A stretch of DNA of 64,000 nucleotides from Kordia sp. (GCF_022447245.1 NZ_JAKVBC010000010.1:84551-148550); one strand, 5' to 3'; numbered from the stretch's first letter, positions 1 to 9,170 are shown. Notes: generated by a model not told the origin, from the letters alone. Numbers and translations are program-made.

Positions 1-1
1 A

Positions 2-232
2 CTAGAGTTACAAGGAAAAGCACCTGAACTGGCCATTTTAGTCAGTTGTATTGGACGAAAGTTAGTATTAGATCAGCGCGTAGAAGAAGAAGTTGAAGAA
101 GTCATTGAAGTCGTCGGAGAAAATACCACGATTTGCGGTCTATATTCGTATGGAGAAATTGCCCCTTTTAGTGACGAAAAAACCTGTCAATTACACAATC
201 AAACCATGACCATTACACTTATAAGTGAATAA
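2..232 (+). CDS. FIST domain protein, C-terminal fragment (cut by window edge)
   Basis: This is the last 76 codons of a gene entering from the left edge. The translation has the FIST C-terminal hallmarks: SCIGRKLVLDQR, then an acidic stretch EEEVEEV, then GLYSYGEIAPF, and the closing LHNQTMTITLI. FIST domains are proposed to bind small ligands such as amino acids in signal transduction; that role comes from family knowledge. The stop lies 34 bp before the histidine kinase start, so the two are probably co-transcribed, with the FIST protein as the sensory partner of a kinase that has no sensor domain of its own. The N-terminal FIST_N half lies outside the window. Confidence 0.85.
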   Translation, partial: LELQGKAPELAILVSCIGRKLVLDQRVEEEVEEVIEVVGENTTICGLYSYGEIAPFSDEKTCQLHNQTMTITLISE

Positions 233-266
233 ATCATAAAAGAAGTTTTTTACAAGTATTGCGTGA

Positions 267-1316
267 ATGAATTCATTATTAAAAAGACAACTTAGAAAAT
301 TTATAAGTCCTGAACTGCAGGCACATCCTGAAATGGAGCGTTTCTTGGATGCGGTAAATCGTTCCTATACTACATCTGATGAACAATTTGCCATGTTGCA
401 ACGAGCAACAACAATTAGTTCTGAAGAATTGTTTGAAGCCAATCAGCAACTCAAAAAAGAGTCTGATGCGCAAAAAGAAGTCATCAAAAAACTTCAAAAT
501 GTAATTGACACCTTAAATGAATACCAATTAGGTGTTAGCGAAAAACAAGAAAATATAGCATTAGATTCCATAAAATTGGTTGATATTATTGACAATCAAA
601 CCAAAGAAATTTTAAAAATAAATGAACAGCGAGATAAACTAGTAAAAAGTTTAGAGCGTCAAAATCAAGAACTCAACGATTATACACACTTAGTTTCTCA
701 TGATTTAAAATCACCACTTCAAAGTATTGATGCATTGACGTACTGGCTGCTAGAAGATTTTGAGGCGGTATTAGGTCACAATGGGAAAAAAAATATTACA
801 CTCATTCGAGACAATGTAGAAAAAATGAACACTTTGGTAAAAGGAATCTTAAAGTATTCCTCTATTGGTCATGTTGAAAAAGGTTTTTACAAAGTAGATA
901 CTGCGGATGTACTTCAAAAAGTAATTCCTTTTATGAAAGTGCCCGAACATATCACTATAACAATTCCAGAAAAGCTACCAACGGTTACTGGTGATCATTT
1001 CCGGTTGAGAGAATTGTTTCGAAATCTACTAAGAAATGCTATTAAATTTAATGACAAACCCAAAGGAGAAATTGTCATTGGTTATACAGACAAAAATGTT
1101 TTTTGGGAGTTTTATATAAAGGATAATGGAAAAGGTATTGAAGAAAAATACTTCGATAAAATCTTTATAGCTTTCCAAAAACTCCAAAATGACTACAAAT
1201 CCACAGGAATAGGACTTTCAATTGTAAAAAAAATCATCGATCTTTATCAAGGTGACATCTGGATTGAATCCACGCCAACAATAGGAGCTACTTTTTACTT
1301 TACACTAAAAAAGTAA
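267..1316 (+). CDS. Cytoplasmic sensor histidine kinase
   Basis: The protein has 349 residues and no membrane segment. Residues 1-50 are unassigned and 50-140 look like coiled coil. The HisKA region follows with H-box SHDLKSP (phospho-accepting H145). The HATPase_c domain shows the N-box (RNLLRNAIKFN, N257), the G1 box (DNGKGIEE, D286), an F-box (FDKIFIAFQKL) and the G2 box (GIGLSIVKKI). There is no receiver domain. The start at 267 is the first ATG and lies 34 bp after the FIST stop. With FIST upstream and Hpt plus LytTR genes downstream, it is probably the kinase of this phosphorelay. The stimulus is unknown; FIST as its input is inferred from gene order. Confidence 0.9.
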   Translation: MNSLLKRQLRKFISPELQAHPEMERFLDAVNRSYTTSDEQFAMLQRATTISSEELFEANQQLKKESDAQKEVIKKLQNVIDTLNEYQLGVSEKQENIALDSIKLVDIIDNQTKEILKINEQRDKLVKSLERQNQELNDYTHLVSHDLKSPLQSIDALTYWLLEDFEAVLGHNGKKNITLIRDNVEKMNTLVKGILKYSSIGHVEKGFYKVDTADVLQKVIPFMKVPEHITITIPEKLPTVTGDHFRLRELFRNLLRNAIKFNDKPKGEIVIGYTDKNVFWEFYIKDNGKGIEEKYFDKIFIAFQKLQNDYKSTGIGLSIVKKIIDLYQGDIWIESTPTIGATFYFTLKK

Positions 1317-1416
1317 AAACATAAAAAAAAACTCCGTTTTACAGCAGATTTGTGTAACTTATAGTTTTGAATTCGTCTTAACGGATTACTAAATCGAGTT
1401 TCACTAAAGTAAAACC

Positions 1417-1734
1417 ATGGAACAACCTAACTTAACCTACGTAGAACAATTAGCACGCGGAGATGAAAATATCCGAAGCACACTAATTGATGTAATAAAA
1501 ACTGAATTTCCTGAAGAAAAAAATGAATATTATGAAAGCCTAGTCACAAAAGATTACAAAAAAATAGAAGAAAATGTTCACAAACTTAAGCACAAAATTA
1601 GTATTTTGGGGCTTGAAAAAAGTTATGAACTCGCTAATACCTACGAGCACAACCTTCGCGAAAAAAGAATGGATGGTGTCGATGATTTTGAAGAAATTTT
1701 AAACACGATTACAGCGTACATTAAAACTATTTAA
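1417..1734 (+). CDS. Hpt domain phosphotransfer protein
   Basis: This 105-residue, probably all-helical protein contains the Hpt phosphohistidine signature VHKLKHKISILGL, equivalent to the family's AHxLKG...lG pattern, with H55 as the likely phosphorylated residue. A second helix pair follows (SYELANTYEHNLREK), as expected for the Hpt four-helix bundle. It is a stand-alone Hpt with no kinase or receiver fused. It lies 100 bp after the kinase and 3 bp before the LytTR regulator, so it is translationally close to the latter. Stand-alone Hpt proteins shuttle phosphate between receiver domains. The receivers in this window are the LytTR regulator and the receiver-GT2 fusion at 9320; linking it to the second is inference. 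Confidence 0.8.
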   Translation: MEQPNLTYVEQLARGDENIRSTLIDVIKTEFPEEKNEYYESLVTKDYKKIEENVHKLKHKISILGLEKSYELANTYEHNLREKRMDGVDDFEEILNTITAYIKTI

Positions 1735-1737
1735 GGC

Positions 1738-2445
1738 ATGAATTGTATTATTATAGATGATGAAAGACTGGCTAGAACGATTATAAAAACCTTGTGTGAT
1801 GAAATCAGTTCATTGCAAGTGGTTGGTGAATTTCCAAATGCAATGCAAGCCATTAAGCATTTGAATGAAAACGAAGTAGATCTGATTTTTTTAGATATTC
1901 ACATGCCAGATTTTACAGGATTTGACTTTGTAAAAACACTCAAAAATCCACCAAGTATTGTATTGACAACATCTGATCCGAAGTTTGCGATTGAAGCTTT
2001 TCAGTACGAATGTATTGTTGATTATTTGCTGAAACCGATTGAAACAGATCGCTTTAAAATGGCAGTGGAAAAAGCGAAAAAACAGCAATTGTTGAATACC
2101 AAAGTAGAAGAAAACAACGCTGAAAAAACATATGAGAATGATTTTTATATCAATATTGATCGTCGTTTGATCAAAATTGACATTCCAAGTATTTACTTAG
2201 TAGAAGCCAAAGGAGATTATATTCACATTAAAACAGAAGATAAAAACTATACGGTACATTCTACCTTAAAGAAAATTGAGGAAAAACTTCCAGATTCATT
2301 ATTCTTAAAAATTCATCGTTCATACATTATTAACTTGAAGAAAATCATTGATATTGAAGACAATAGTGTTTTAATTAAAAAAGATGTAATTCCTGTGAGT
2401 CGGTCGAAACGTCCAGAATTAATGAAACGATTGGATTTACTTTGA
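1738..2445 (+). CDS. LytTR-family response regulator
   Basis: The protein has 235 residues. An N-terminal CheY-like receiver shows the acidic pair D7/D8 (IIIDDER), phospho-accepting D53 (IFLDIHMP), a conserved T in VLTTSDP and K in YLLKPI. After a short linker a LytTR DNA-binding domain spans about residues 135-235 (IYLVEAKGDYIHI, LFLKIHRSYIINL, IPVSRSKRPEL). This is the AlgR/LytR class common in Bacteroidota. It starts 3 bp after the Hpt stop, so the two are co-transcribed. Its targets are unknown. The repeated element ATTGCATTTCGTCTA found before three genes in this window is a candidate site for this or another LytTR regulator, which is speculation. Confidence 0.92.
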   Translation: MNCIIIDDERLARTIIKTLCDEISSLQVVGEFPNAMQAIKHLNENEVDLIFLDIHMPDFTGFDFVKTLKNPPSIVLTTSDPKFAIEAFQYECIVDYLLKPIETDRFKMAVEKAKKQQLLNTKVEENNAEKTYENDFYINIDRRLIKIDIPSIYLVEAKGDYIHIKTEDKNYTVHSTLKKIEEKLPDSLFLKIHRSYIINLKKIIDIEDNSVLIKKDVIPVSRSKRPELMKRLDLL

Positions 2446-2446
2446 T

Positions 2447-3163
2447 AGACACTGTCCAAAACATAGATGAGAAGGATTTAATCTGATATGGTATTGTTAT
2501 TATCTTTGTTTTAACTAAATAGGAATCTCTGTTATATTGTTTAGATCGTCTTTCATAATAAAGTCTCTTATCTCCTTCAAAAGAATTATAATATTGTTCT
2601 AGATGTCTTTGAAATTGTGTAACAGATGCTAACTGCTCTTTTTTAATCTGAGTCTGACTATTAGTCGCAAATGTAATTTGGTTTTTTATATCTTCATTTT
2701 CTGTTGCTCTAATTTTAATAGGACTATGTATTTCATCTATATTTTCGGATGTTCTGTTATTATACATTACATTACTTGTTTGACATCCATTAACGATTTG
2801 ATAGTCTTTTATAGTAAAAGTATCACCTGTATTATTAAGTGAGTTTGTTACTATTGTCACTCCATTATTTAAAACACTAAATAAATATACCGATTCTCCT
2901 GTAATAGTACTTAAGATTCTTTTATTTACATCATTGGAATCGCCTTGAAAATCTCTAACATTATCCTCAAATACATTTTGTATTCTATCGTTTTCATCTA
3001 CTATTATCTTTTTGAATTCTTTGAATGGAATCATTCCAATATAAGACTGTGTAATGCCGTCAATTGATAGTAGTGTTATACTAGAATTAAATTCAAAGGT
3101 TGTTGATATTGCTTCTTTAGACTTTCTATATGTTCTTACAATTTCACTTGTTCCATCACAGAA
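2447..3163 (-). pseudogene. Remnant of an AIPR-type abortive-infection gene, truncated at both ends
   Basis: On the minus strand an open frame runs from about 3163 (just after an in-frame stop at 3164-3166) to the LytTR gene end. It reads RTYRKSKEAIS, then YIGMIPFKEF, then FSVLNNGVTIVT, the diagnostic YQIVNGCQTSNVMY, then QRHLEQYY, RLYYERRSKQY and YQIKSFSSMF. These match the order of conserved blocks in the AIPR family (PF10592, abortive infection/phage resistance). Homology stops abruptly at about 2450, where the frame runs antisense into the LytTR gene; the residues beyond are shadow. No start codon exists at the 5' end: the first ATG is internal at 3034. I infer a defence gene reduced to its central domain, so it is unlikely to work. 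Confidence 0.75.
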
Positions 3164-3290
3164 TTAAAGGCTACTTTCATCTTACCTTCTTTATCAATAA
3201 TCCCAAACTTTTATAAGGTTGATTACTACCTACACAGGAAATCAAAGATTCAGCAAGGTCAATAACATAATAATTATCCTGAATCCTGAC
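3136..3290 (-). pseudogene. Scar resembling the C-terminal tail of the adjacent hydrolase
   Basis: Directly after the stop of the GH5-like gene (3292) the minus strand reads IQDNYYVIDLAESLISCVGS NQPYK. After a one-base frame change it reads FGIIDKEGKMKVAFNSVMEQ and stops at 3136-3138. The second part resembles the very end of the neighbouring hydrolase (KKFGIIDTDGKKKAAFEFVEE), sharing FGIID, GK, K, AF and VxE. I read it as the last codons of a tandem paralogue whose body was deleted, probably in the event that left the AIPR remnant next to it. The 5' part (before FGIID) has no clear match. A chance or WG-repeat-like similarity cannot be excluded. Confidence 0.45.
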
Positions 3291-3291
3291 T

Positions 3292-4821
3292 CTAAAAGTC
3301 TTGACTCTTTTCCTCCACAAACTCAAAAGCAGCCTTCTTCTTCCCATCCGTATCAATGATTCCAAACTTTTTCTGCGGATTGGTACGCCATGGGCGACTT
3401 CCCACAACTTTGCTTGGAATGTCTTTAAAATCATATAAAGTCCAGGCTATATAGGAAATATTTTCTGCTTTGAGTATTGCTTGCATGGCTTTGTAATACT
3501 TGGCTTGCTTCTTTTCCGAACCTGCAAATGGACGCCAAAATCCACCATAGGAAGATTGTCCATATTCCCCAAGAACAATTGGTTTATTAGTGATTTTCGC
3601 TTTTAAATCAGAATATTCCTGAGCAAAGTCTGCAACAGCATCATAATAGTGAAACGATACAAAATCGAGCTTATCTTGTAATAAATGAGCGTTTTCGGTA
3701 TTGGACCAACCAATTGTCACCAAATGCTGATTGTCAATGGATTTTACGAGTGAAATCATACTTTCTAACCAAGCTAGCACATTTTCTTTTCCGCGCGATT
3801 CAAAGTCCAAATTTGGTTCGTTTTTGATGTCCCATGCTACAATTGCCTTGTGATTTTTGAATTTAGAAACGATGGTTTCCGCATGTCTTTGTGTTAGTGT
3901 CCAATCTAGTACTTCGTAATTTACATAGAAATCAAATAAAGTCACAACTGTTTGCAATTCTTTACTTTCTGCTGCATCTAAAACTTGTTCTAATTTTTCA
4001 AGCTTGTCTAGGTGTACATTTGCTTTTCCAAAGTCTTCATATGGGACAAAAATTCGGATCGTATTCAACCCTGCATTTGCAATGATATCAAAGTCTTTTT
4101 TGATGATTTCGATATCAAATTGATCGCCAAACATCTCCCAAGGACTTGCCTGCGGATAGTAATTGATTCCTTTTAGATTCAAGTTAGAAACAGCTTTGGT
4201 TTTGGTAGTTTTTTCAAGTGTTTTTGTCTTTTCTTTTACTAAATGACGAATGCGCCAAAAGCCATCTTCCAATAATAAAATTGCTTTGTAATTTGCCATT
4301 TCAGTAGTTTCCATCACAAAAGCAACATCTTTGTATAGCTGTTTATATTCCACCACATTCTCATCTTTTAAAACAATGAGTTGTCCATCTTCACTAAAGA
4401 ATTCAATATTTGGTGTATGCGAAAGGGTTGTTGCATCTACAGTTATATTTTGCTCTTTGTTTTGGGCTACAAAATCCATTATATTTTTACGGGCACTTTC
4501 TGTGTAATAATCATCAATTCCGCTGATTTGATTGGTTTTGTAAGATACATGTTTTACATACCAAGCATCTAAATAATCATTCTCGATTTTTGTCAATGTT
4601 TGTTCGTCCATTGGTCTACCTTCATTACCATCATCAATCCAGTTCATTTTGGGCAAATACTGGTCTATTTTTTTGACTTCTGTATGTAACATTTTGCTTC
4701 TATCAGCTCCCGTATTTAGATAGGTAAACGCACTACTGATTAAGAAAATCAGTATGGAAATGACAATGATGTATGTAAACACCAAAAAACCACGTATGAT
4801 GTTTTTGTCTGCTTTTACCAT
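3292..4821 (-). CDS. Membrane-anchored GH5-like glycoside hydrolase with NTF2-like domain
   Basis: The protein has 509 residues. Residues 11-34 form one membrane helix, so the rest is predicted periplasmic. Residues 75-198 look like an NTF2/SnoaL-like fold (ENDYLDAWYVKH ... LLLEDGFWRIRHL). Residues 215-500 form a TIM-barrel resembling cellulase/GH5 enzymes: INYYPQASPWE, then AGLNTIRIFVPYEDF, then WDIKNEPN with acid/base E335, then SFHYYDA, then IVLGEYGQSS with nucleophile E419. Both catalytic glutamates are present. Its start overlaps the end of the upstream gene by 7 bp (4815-4821), so it is the third gene of a leftward operon. Inferred role: trimming or processing of the polysaccharide made by this locus. 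The substrate cannot be read from sequence. Confidence 0.82.
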   Translation of the reverse strand: MVKADKNIIRGFLVFTYIIVISILIFLISSAFTYLNTGADRSKMLHTEVKKIDQYLPKMNWIDDGNEGRPMDEQTLTKIENDYLDAWYVKHVSYKTNQISGIDDYYTESARKNIMDFVAQNKEQNITVDATTLSHTPNIEFFSEDGQLIVLKDENVVEYKQLYKDVAFVMETTEMANYKAILLLEDGFWRIRHLVKEKTKTLEKTTKTKAVSNLNLKGINYYPQASPWEMFGDQFDIEIIKKDFDIIANAGLNTIRIFVPYEDFGKANVHLDKLEKLEQVLDAAESKELQTVVTLFDFYVNYEVLDWTLTQRHAETIVSKFKNHKAIVAWDIKNEPNLDFESRGKENVLAWLESMISLVKSIDNQHLVTIGWSNTENAHLLQDKLDFVSFHYYDAVADFAQEYSDLKAKITNKPIVLGEYGQSSYGGFWRPFAGSEKKQAKYYKAMQAILKAENISYIAWTLYDFKDIPSKVVGSRPWRTNPQKKFGIIDTDGKKKAAFEFVEEKSQDF

Positions 4822-6026
4822 AGTTTTATTGCTTTCAATGTTTTTGTAATGCCTGCTGTTGTAATTTTGAGATCGTAGTTTCCGTTGTTGAAAATATTTG
4901 GATTCAATTCAAAGTTCACAAAACCATCACGCGATTCTTCTATATATCTTTCCAATATGTTTTCGTTTTGATATACACTTAACGTAACCTGTAAACCATC
5001 TGGAATCAGTTGTTTCATAAAGCTTCGTAATGGTCCAACCTGAAAGCTTCTATTATTTTCAGAAAATGTAACCGTAAAATCTTGTATGACTTGTGTATAG
5101 CTCAACGAAATGGTATTACTTTCCGAAATCCCTTTTACATACGCTTTTATGCTCCAGGTTTCTAAGTGATCTGGATGAATCATCTTTGCTGTTGCAACAC
5201 CATCAATCGTCATTCCTGCAGTTTTTAAAAGATTTCCATCTGCATTTGTAATAAAGAATTCTACATAACTTCCATCACTTATAATATTGTCATTTTCATC
5301 TTTTAAAACCGAAGTTGTAAATGTTGTAATTTGATTTCCATCTGCATATTTGTGTGGTCGTTTTGCAAAAATTTCAAAATCGGTGGAAATTGCAGGCATA
5401 ATATTTACAGTATACTCTTTAGAATTGAGCCCTAAGCATTCGGTTGCCAATAACATTCTACCATTTTTTGAAGGTGCATAGATACGTTGATACGCAATTA
5501 AGTTATTTGTTCGAATCATTTCTTGTTGTTCATCAGCTAAAAATTGATGTTTTACAGCAACTTCAGTGTTTTTTTGTACGGGATTGTCCAAAGCATCGGT
5601 TGGAATTACAACTAACATGGTACAATCTCTATCGCCAGCTTCTATACTTGGCGGCCCAACATAGGTTTCCATAGAAACAGGTTGTACTTTTGGAAGAATT
5701 GTAAATGTTCCTGAAAGTGCGTTTGTCTTGTCCAATAATCTCCAATTGACAATTCCTCTTTTACTACAGATTTGTGTTGGAATTGTATATTGCAGTTGAT
5801 TATTGGTAATTGTTGCAGATATCAAGGTTGACCCATAACTATTGGCACAATACAATTGAATTGAAGCATCTTGCGTTCCTGAAAATATCAAATTAATGTT
5901 TTCGCCAGCCGTGAATTCTTGCTGTGTAGTTTCCAATCGAATCGTTTCGAAAGTTTTTACACTGAATGTTTTCGCGCTTGACGCAATTACTAAAAAATAA
6001 TATAATATGTAGTTCAATTTTATCAT
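4815..6026 (-). CDS. Exported protein of unknown function, beta-sandwich-like
   Basis: The protein has 403 residues with a hydrophobic N-terminus (LNYILYYFLVIASSAKTFS), probably a signal peptide. The body is rich in beta-strand patterns typical of Ig-like or invasin-like domains: FTAGENINLIFSGT, then TSVLKDENDNIISDGSYVEF (an Ig-like domain with the D-N motif often seen in big-family repeats), and a C-terminal strand set ending NGNYDLKITTAGITKTL. I do not recognise a named family. It overlaps the upstream membrane protein by 4 bp (ATGA) and the downstream hydrolase by 7 bp, so the three are almost certainly co-translated. It may present or scaffold the polysaccharide machinery in the periplasm or at the surface. 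No catalytic motif is visible. Confidence 0.65.
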   Translation of the reverse strand: MIKLNYILYYFLVIASSAKTFSVKTFETIRLETTQQEFTAGENINLIFSGTQDASIQLYCANSYGSTLISATITNNQLQYTIPTQICSKRGIVNWRLLDKTNALSGTFTILPKVQPVSMETYVGPPSIEAGDRDCTMLVVIPTDALDNPVQKNTEVAVKHQFLADEQQEMIRTNNLIAYQRIYAPSKNGRMLLATECLGLNSKEYTVNIMPAISTDFEIFAKRPHKYADGNQITTFTTSVLKDENDNIISDGSYVEFFITNADGNLLKTAGMTIDGVATAKMIHPDHLETWSIKAYVKGISESNTISLSYTQVIQDFTVTFSENNRSFQVGPLRSFMKQLIPDGLQVTLSVYQNENILERYIEESRDGFVNFELNPNIFNNGNYDLKITTAGITKTLKAIKLW

Positions 6027-9000
6027 TTTGGGTTTCCTATATAAGCGTTGAGTTCAATTTTCACATAACTGTAAACCGAATTATCTATTTTTTGTACCAC
6101 AGTATGATTCTTTCTATTTGGGACAATCTTGTTTGAGATATCTTCGTTTGGTAAACCGTTTATATAACAGTTTTCCATATCTGTACTAATGATTTGTATG
6201 TTTTCATCTTGCAATATTTGATATTGAAATGGTTGTTTTCGTTGTTGTCGAATAGCTCTGTCTAAAAACTGATGATCTACCCATAAAATTTCTTGGTTTT
6301 CATCATAATAGGATACCAATAACTGTGGAACCGTAATTTCTTGTAAGCCACTATTAAATAGGTTTCCTCTGATGGTTTTTGGATCGATATGCAAATCGCT
6401 CAATACGATATTTTTATATAAGTCGGATCCTGAAACGTTGCCTGCTGCATGCAAGTTAAATTTGGTTGGCGTATCGGCTAAATCTACAGGTGTGAATTCG
6501 TCTGGATTGAAGGTTTCTGGAATAGAATCCTTTGTTTTTGACCAAGCAATACCTTCAAAATTGATACGAAACGATGTCACTTCTTTTGGCATTAGCTTGT
6601 GCTTCATATGATATTTAGCATTGTAGGTTGCTAATTCCACATTTTCGTCATTATACAACGTTCCTTTTAGCACCACATCGGCCGGTACATTGTCTATGTT
6701 TTGCACTTGACCGACAATAGCATAATGTCCGTTGTGTTTTACCAATTTTGCTATCAGAATCTCCAAAACAGGTTGCTTCAATACATCTTCGTGATAGGTT
6801 TGTTCTGTAGTAATACGTCTTCTTCCATGATTGTAGTAGGCAGTTTTATTGTTAGAAAATAATTGATCTGGTGGCAAATCGGCTTCGATAGCTTCTGCTT
6901 CTAAAAACCATTTCCCATTGAGTTTTACAACCGTTTTATAATCTGTTCTATTAATTTTTTCTAAAGGCGTAACCCATTTTGTATTTACTTTTAACGTTGC
7001 CAAACTATCGGTTTCTTTTGTAATTTTAGTTTCTATCGCATCCAATTTTGCGTAGGAACTCAACAAACCATCTGTAGATGAAATTTCGAGCATATACTGT
7101 GCAATAGTGACATTATTTTCGGGATTGATAAAACTGTGTGCTTTTTCGAATTCTTTAAAATCGAGCGCGTCGTAATAGGCTTTGACTAAATTTTCAGGCG
7201 AACGTTGCGCATCGTTTTTTATGTAGAACTGATAGATTCCAAATGCTAAAATCCCAATTAAAATAATTGACCAAACATGATTGACTTTGAACAAGTTTTT
7301 TGAAAATTTAATATAGCCATTATCAAACTGTAAATATTCTTGCGCATCTCTTCGCTTTCGCTGAATATATCGCAAGAAGATTGGACGAATATTAAAGATA
7401 AATGCCAAAATAATCGTCATAAACGGAATAATTCCCCAAGCTAGTTTTTGCCAAGTAGCGACCTCATCTTTTGGTAAAATAGATGATAACGGCGGAACGT
7501 TTAATTTTTCCCAAACCATGATCCCATTTTCCAATTGTGGTAAGCGTTGCCATCCACAGAAATAGAGAATTGGATCATAGAATTTGTCATTAGAGAAAAT
7601 GTATTTTAGGTTATATTTTTCGGGTGTTGTTAAGAACTGTTGCAACGAACCAATTCCGGCAACTCCTTTGAATTTTGAGTTCTCCAAACGTTCTATTGGC
7701 CGTGTGGTGAGTTCTGGCAAACGACGTGCTGAATGGTAGTTTCCATCAACCGATAACGCATTGGTTTGTGCAGCTAGCCACGCCATTTGATCACCAAAAC
7801 CAAGCGTTAAGTAACGCCACTGATCGTGTTGATCTTGATTGAGGAAGTTGACAATTGGAAGCATTTTTATTTTTTGTGGCTGCGATGGTCTGAAATAGCC
7901 TAAACTCATCGCAAAAATTGTCATGAACACAAACAACGCTGCCAATCCGCCACCAATGATTCGATGATACATAGCGCCAAATTTTTCTTGGAAAAATGTT
8001 TTTAAATCTGCTTCTGCAAAACGATAGGCAAATTCGCCAAATAGCGGCAATGACATGATGGAAGCCCAAAGTGTAAATCTGTCTAAGGTTAATATATTAA
8101 AAGCTGTGTCTCCCAAAATTTTTCGCGGAATTGGCGTTGTGCCACCAGTTCCCAATATAAATAAAAGTGTGATTGACAAACCAAAAAACAGATAACGTTT
8201 GCTGTAGTATCTGTAGAAAATGTATGGCAATAGGAACAATAAAATTCCCCACGGGATTAAAAAGAATACCAATCCAGACGAAGTAACTTCCAAAAAGTGA
8301 TCGCGTGAACCATGTGGAATTGGTACTTGCGTGATTGGATTATTTTTAGAGTTGATCCAATACGGTAAAATACATCCGATAATGATCACCAAAGAAGACA
8401 TTCCAAACAAAACAATTCGTTTAAATAACTTCTTAAAATTTCTCCAAAAGACGAAAAACGTGATTTCTTTTATGGATTGTACTTGTTTTCGTGATGCATC
8501 CATAATGGCCATTCCGATCAATGGAAAAATGAATAATACCATACCAAAAATTGGTGTTACATGATGCGATGCAACCGTAACTGCAATTAGAGAAAGTGAC
8601 GTAAATAAGTACTTGTATTTGCCTGTTTGCAACCAAAGATAAATCTCTGGTAAGGTATGCATCAATATCGCTATACCAACGATACTTGGCAACTGCCCAA
8701 AAATATGTAGTGTTTCTACAAAAGAAGATGAGAAAACAGCAAGAATTGCTGCATAACCTGCTACTTTTTTGTTTCCTGTTAATAGTAATGAAAAACGATA
8801 CACACCTGTTAAAAAAAGAATCACTGCAATTATTGCAACAGTAAACAATCCAAATTTTAATCCGCTAATAAAAGACAATGCGCCAATTGACTGATGCACT
8901 AGTGGTGGGTAGCTCATTACAGTAAATCCTGTATACCATTTGTAGTTCCAAGGTTCAAACCAACTGTTTGCATAATGATCTGCAAAGAATACATGAATTA

Positions 9001-9106
9001 AAGCATCGTAGGTAGTTTCTAAAGTGAAAAAGATTGACGTACCATGAAACACTACTCCAAGAAGTAATGCTACTAGTAATAGTTTATTTGTCGTCTTTTT
9101 CATCAT
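6023..9106 (-). CDS. Large polytopic membrane protein (PTPS_related-like, possible GT-C)
   Basis: I start it at M(9104-9106), the first of two methionines (MMKKTTNK) directly before a membrane helix. An upstream ATG at 9235 would add 43 residues that look like untranslated leader. About 1027 residues remain. The N-terminal ~600 contain many membrane helices and loops such as TTYDALIHVFFADHY and WYTGFTVMSYPPLVHQ, the pattern of the '6-pyruvoyl-tetrahydropterin synthase-related, membrane protein' family, which resembles GT-C glycosyltransferases. A later helix (about residue 620) is followed by an NTF2/DUF4878-like domain (ENLVKAYYDALDFKEFEKA ... VVKLNGKWFLEAEAIE) and a C-terminal beta-rich domain. 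It is the first gene of the operon with 4815-6026 and 3292-4821. A role in polymer synthesis or translocation is inferred. Confidence 0.72.
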   Translation of the reverse strand: MMKKTTNKLLLVALLLGVVFHGTSIFFTLETTYDALIHVFFADHYANSWFEPWNYKWYTGFTVMSYPPLVHQSIGALSFISGLKFGLFTVAIIAVILFLTGVYRFSLLLTGNKKVAGYAAILAVFSSSFVETLHIFGQLPSIVGIAILMHTLPEIYLWLQTGKYKYLFTSLSLIAVTVASHHVTPIFGMVLFIFPLIGMAIMDASRKQVQSIKEITFFVFWRNFKKLFKRIVLFGMSSLVIIIGCILPYWINSKNNPITQVPIPHGSRDHFLEVTSSGLVFFLIPWGILLFLLPYIFYRYYSKRYLFFGLSITLLFILGTGGTTPIPRKILGDTAFNILTLDRFTLWASIMSLPLFGEFAYRFAEADLKTFFQEKFGAMYHRIIGGGLAALFVFMTIFAMSLGYFRPSQPQKIKMLPIVNFLNQDQHDQWRYLTLGFGDQMAWLAAQTNALSVDGNYHSARRLPELTTRPIERLENSKFKGVAGIGSLQQFLTTPEKYNLKYIFSNDKFYDPILYFCGWQRLPQLENGIMVWEKLNVPPLSSILPKDEVATWQKLAWGIIPFMTIILAFIFNIRPIFLRYIQRKRRDAQEYLQFDNGYIKFSKNLFKVNHVWSIILIGILAFGIYQFYIKNDAQRSPENLVKAYYDALDFKEFEKAHSFINPENNVTIAQYMLEISSTDGLLSSYAKLDAIETKITKETDSLATLKVNTKWVTPLEKINRTDYKTVVKLNGKWFLEAEAIEADLPPDQLFSNNKTAYYNHGRRRITTEQTYHEDVLKQPVLEILIAKLVKHNGHYAIVGQVQNIDNVPADVVLKGTLYNDENVELATYNAKYHMKHKLMPKEVTSFRINFEGIAWSKTKDSIPETFNPDEFTPVDLADTPTKFNLHAAGNVSGSDLYKNIVLSDLHIDPKTIRGNLFNSGLQEITVPQLLVSYYDENQEILWVDHQFLDRAIRQQRKQPFQYQILQDENIQIISTDMENCYINGLPNEDISNKIVPNRKNHTVVQKIDNSVYSYVKIELNAYIGNPK

Positions 9107-9170
9107 GAGATGTAATGCTTTTTCGTTAAAGTAAAGATAAACGGTCTTCTTTTTAATTGGACTAAAGGAA

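Noticed and set aside
2375..2446. C-terminal end of the AIPR-like frame antisense to the LytTR gene
   Set aside because: The residues beyond 2447 are shadow of the LytTR coding sequence; the AIPR similarity stops before.
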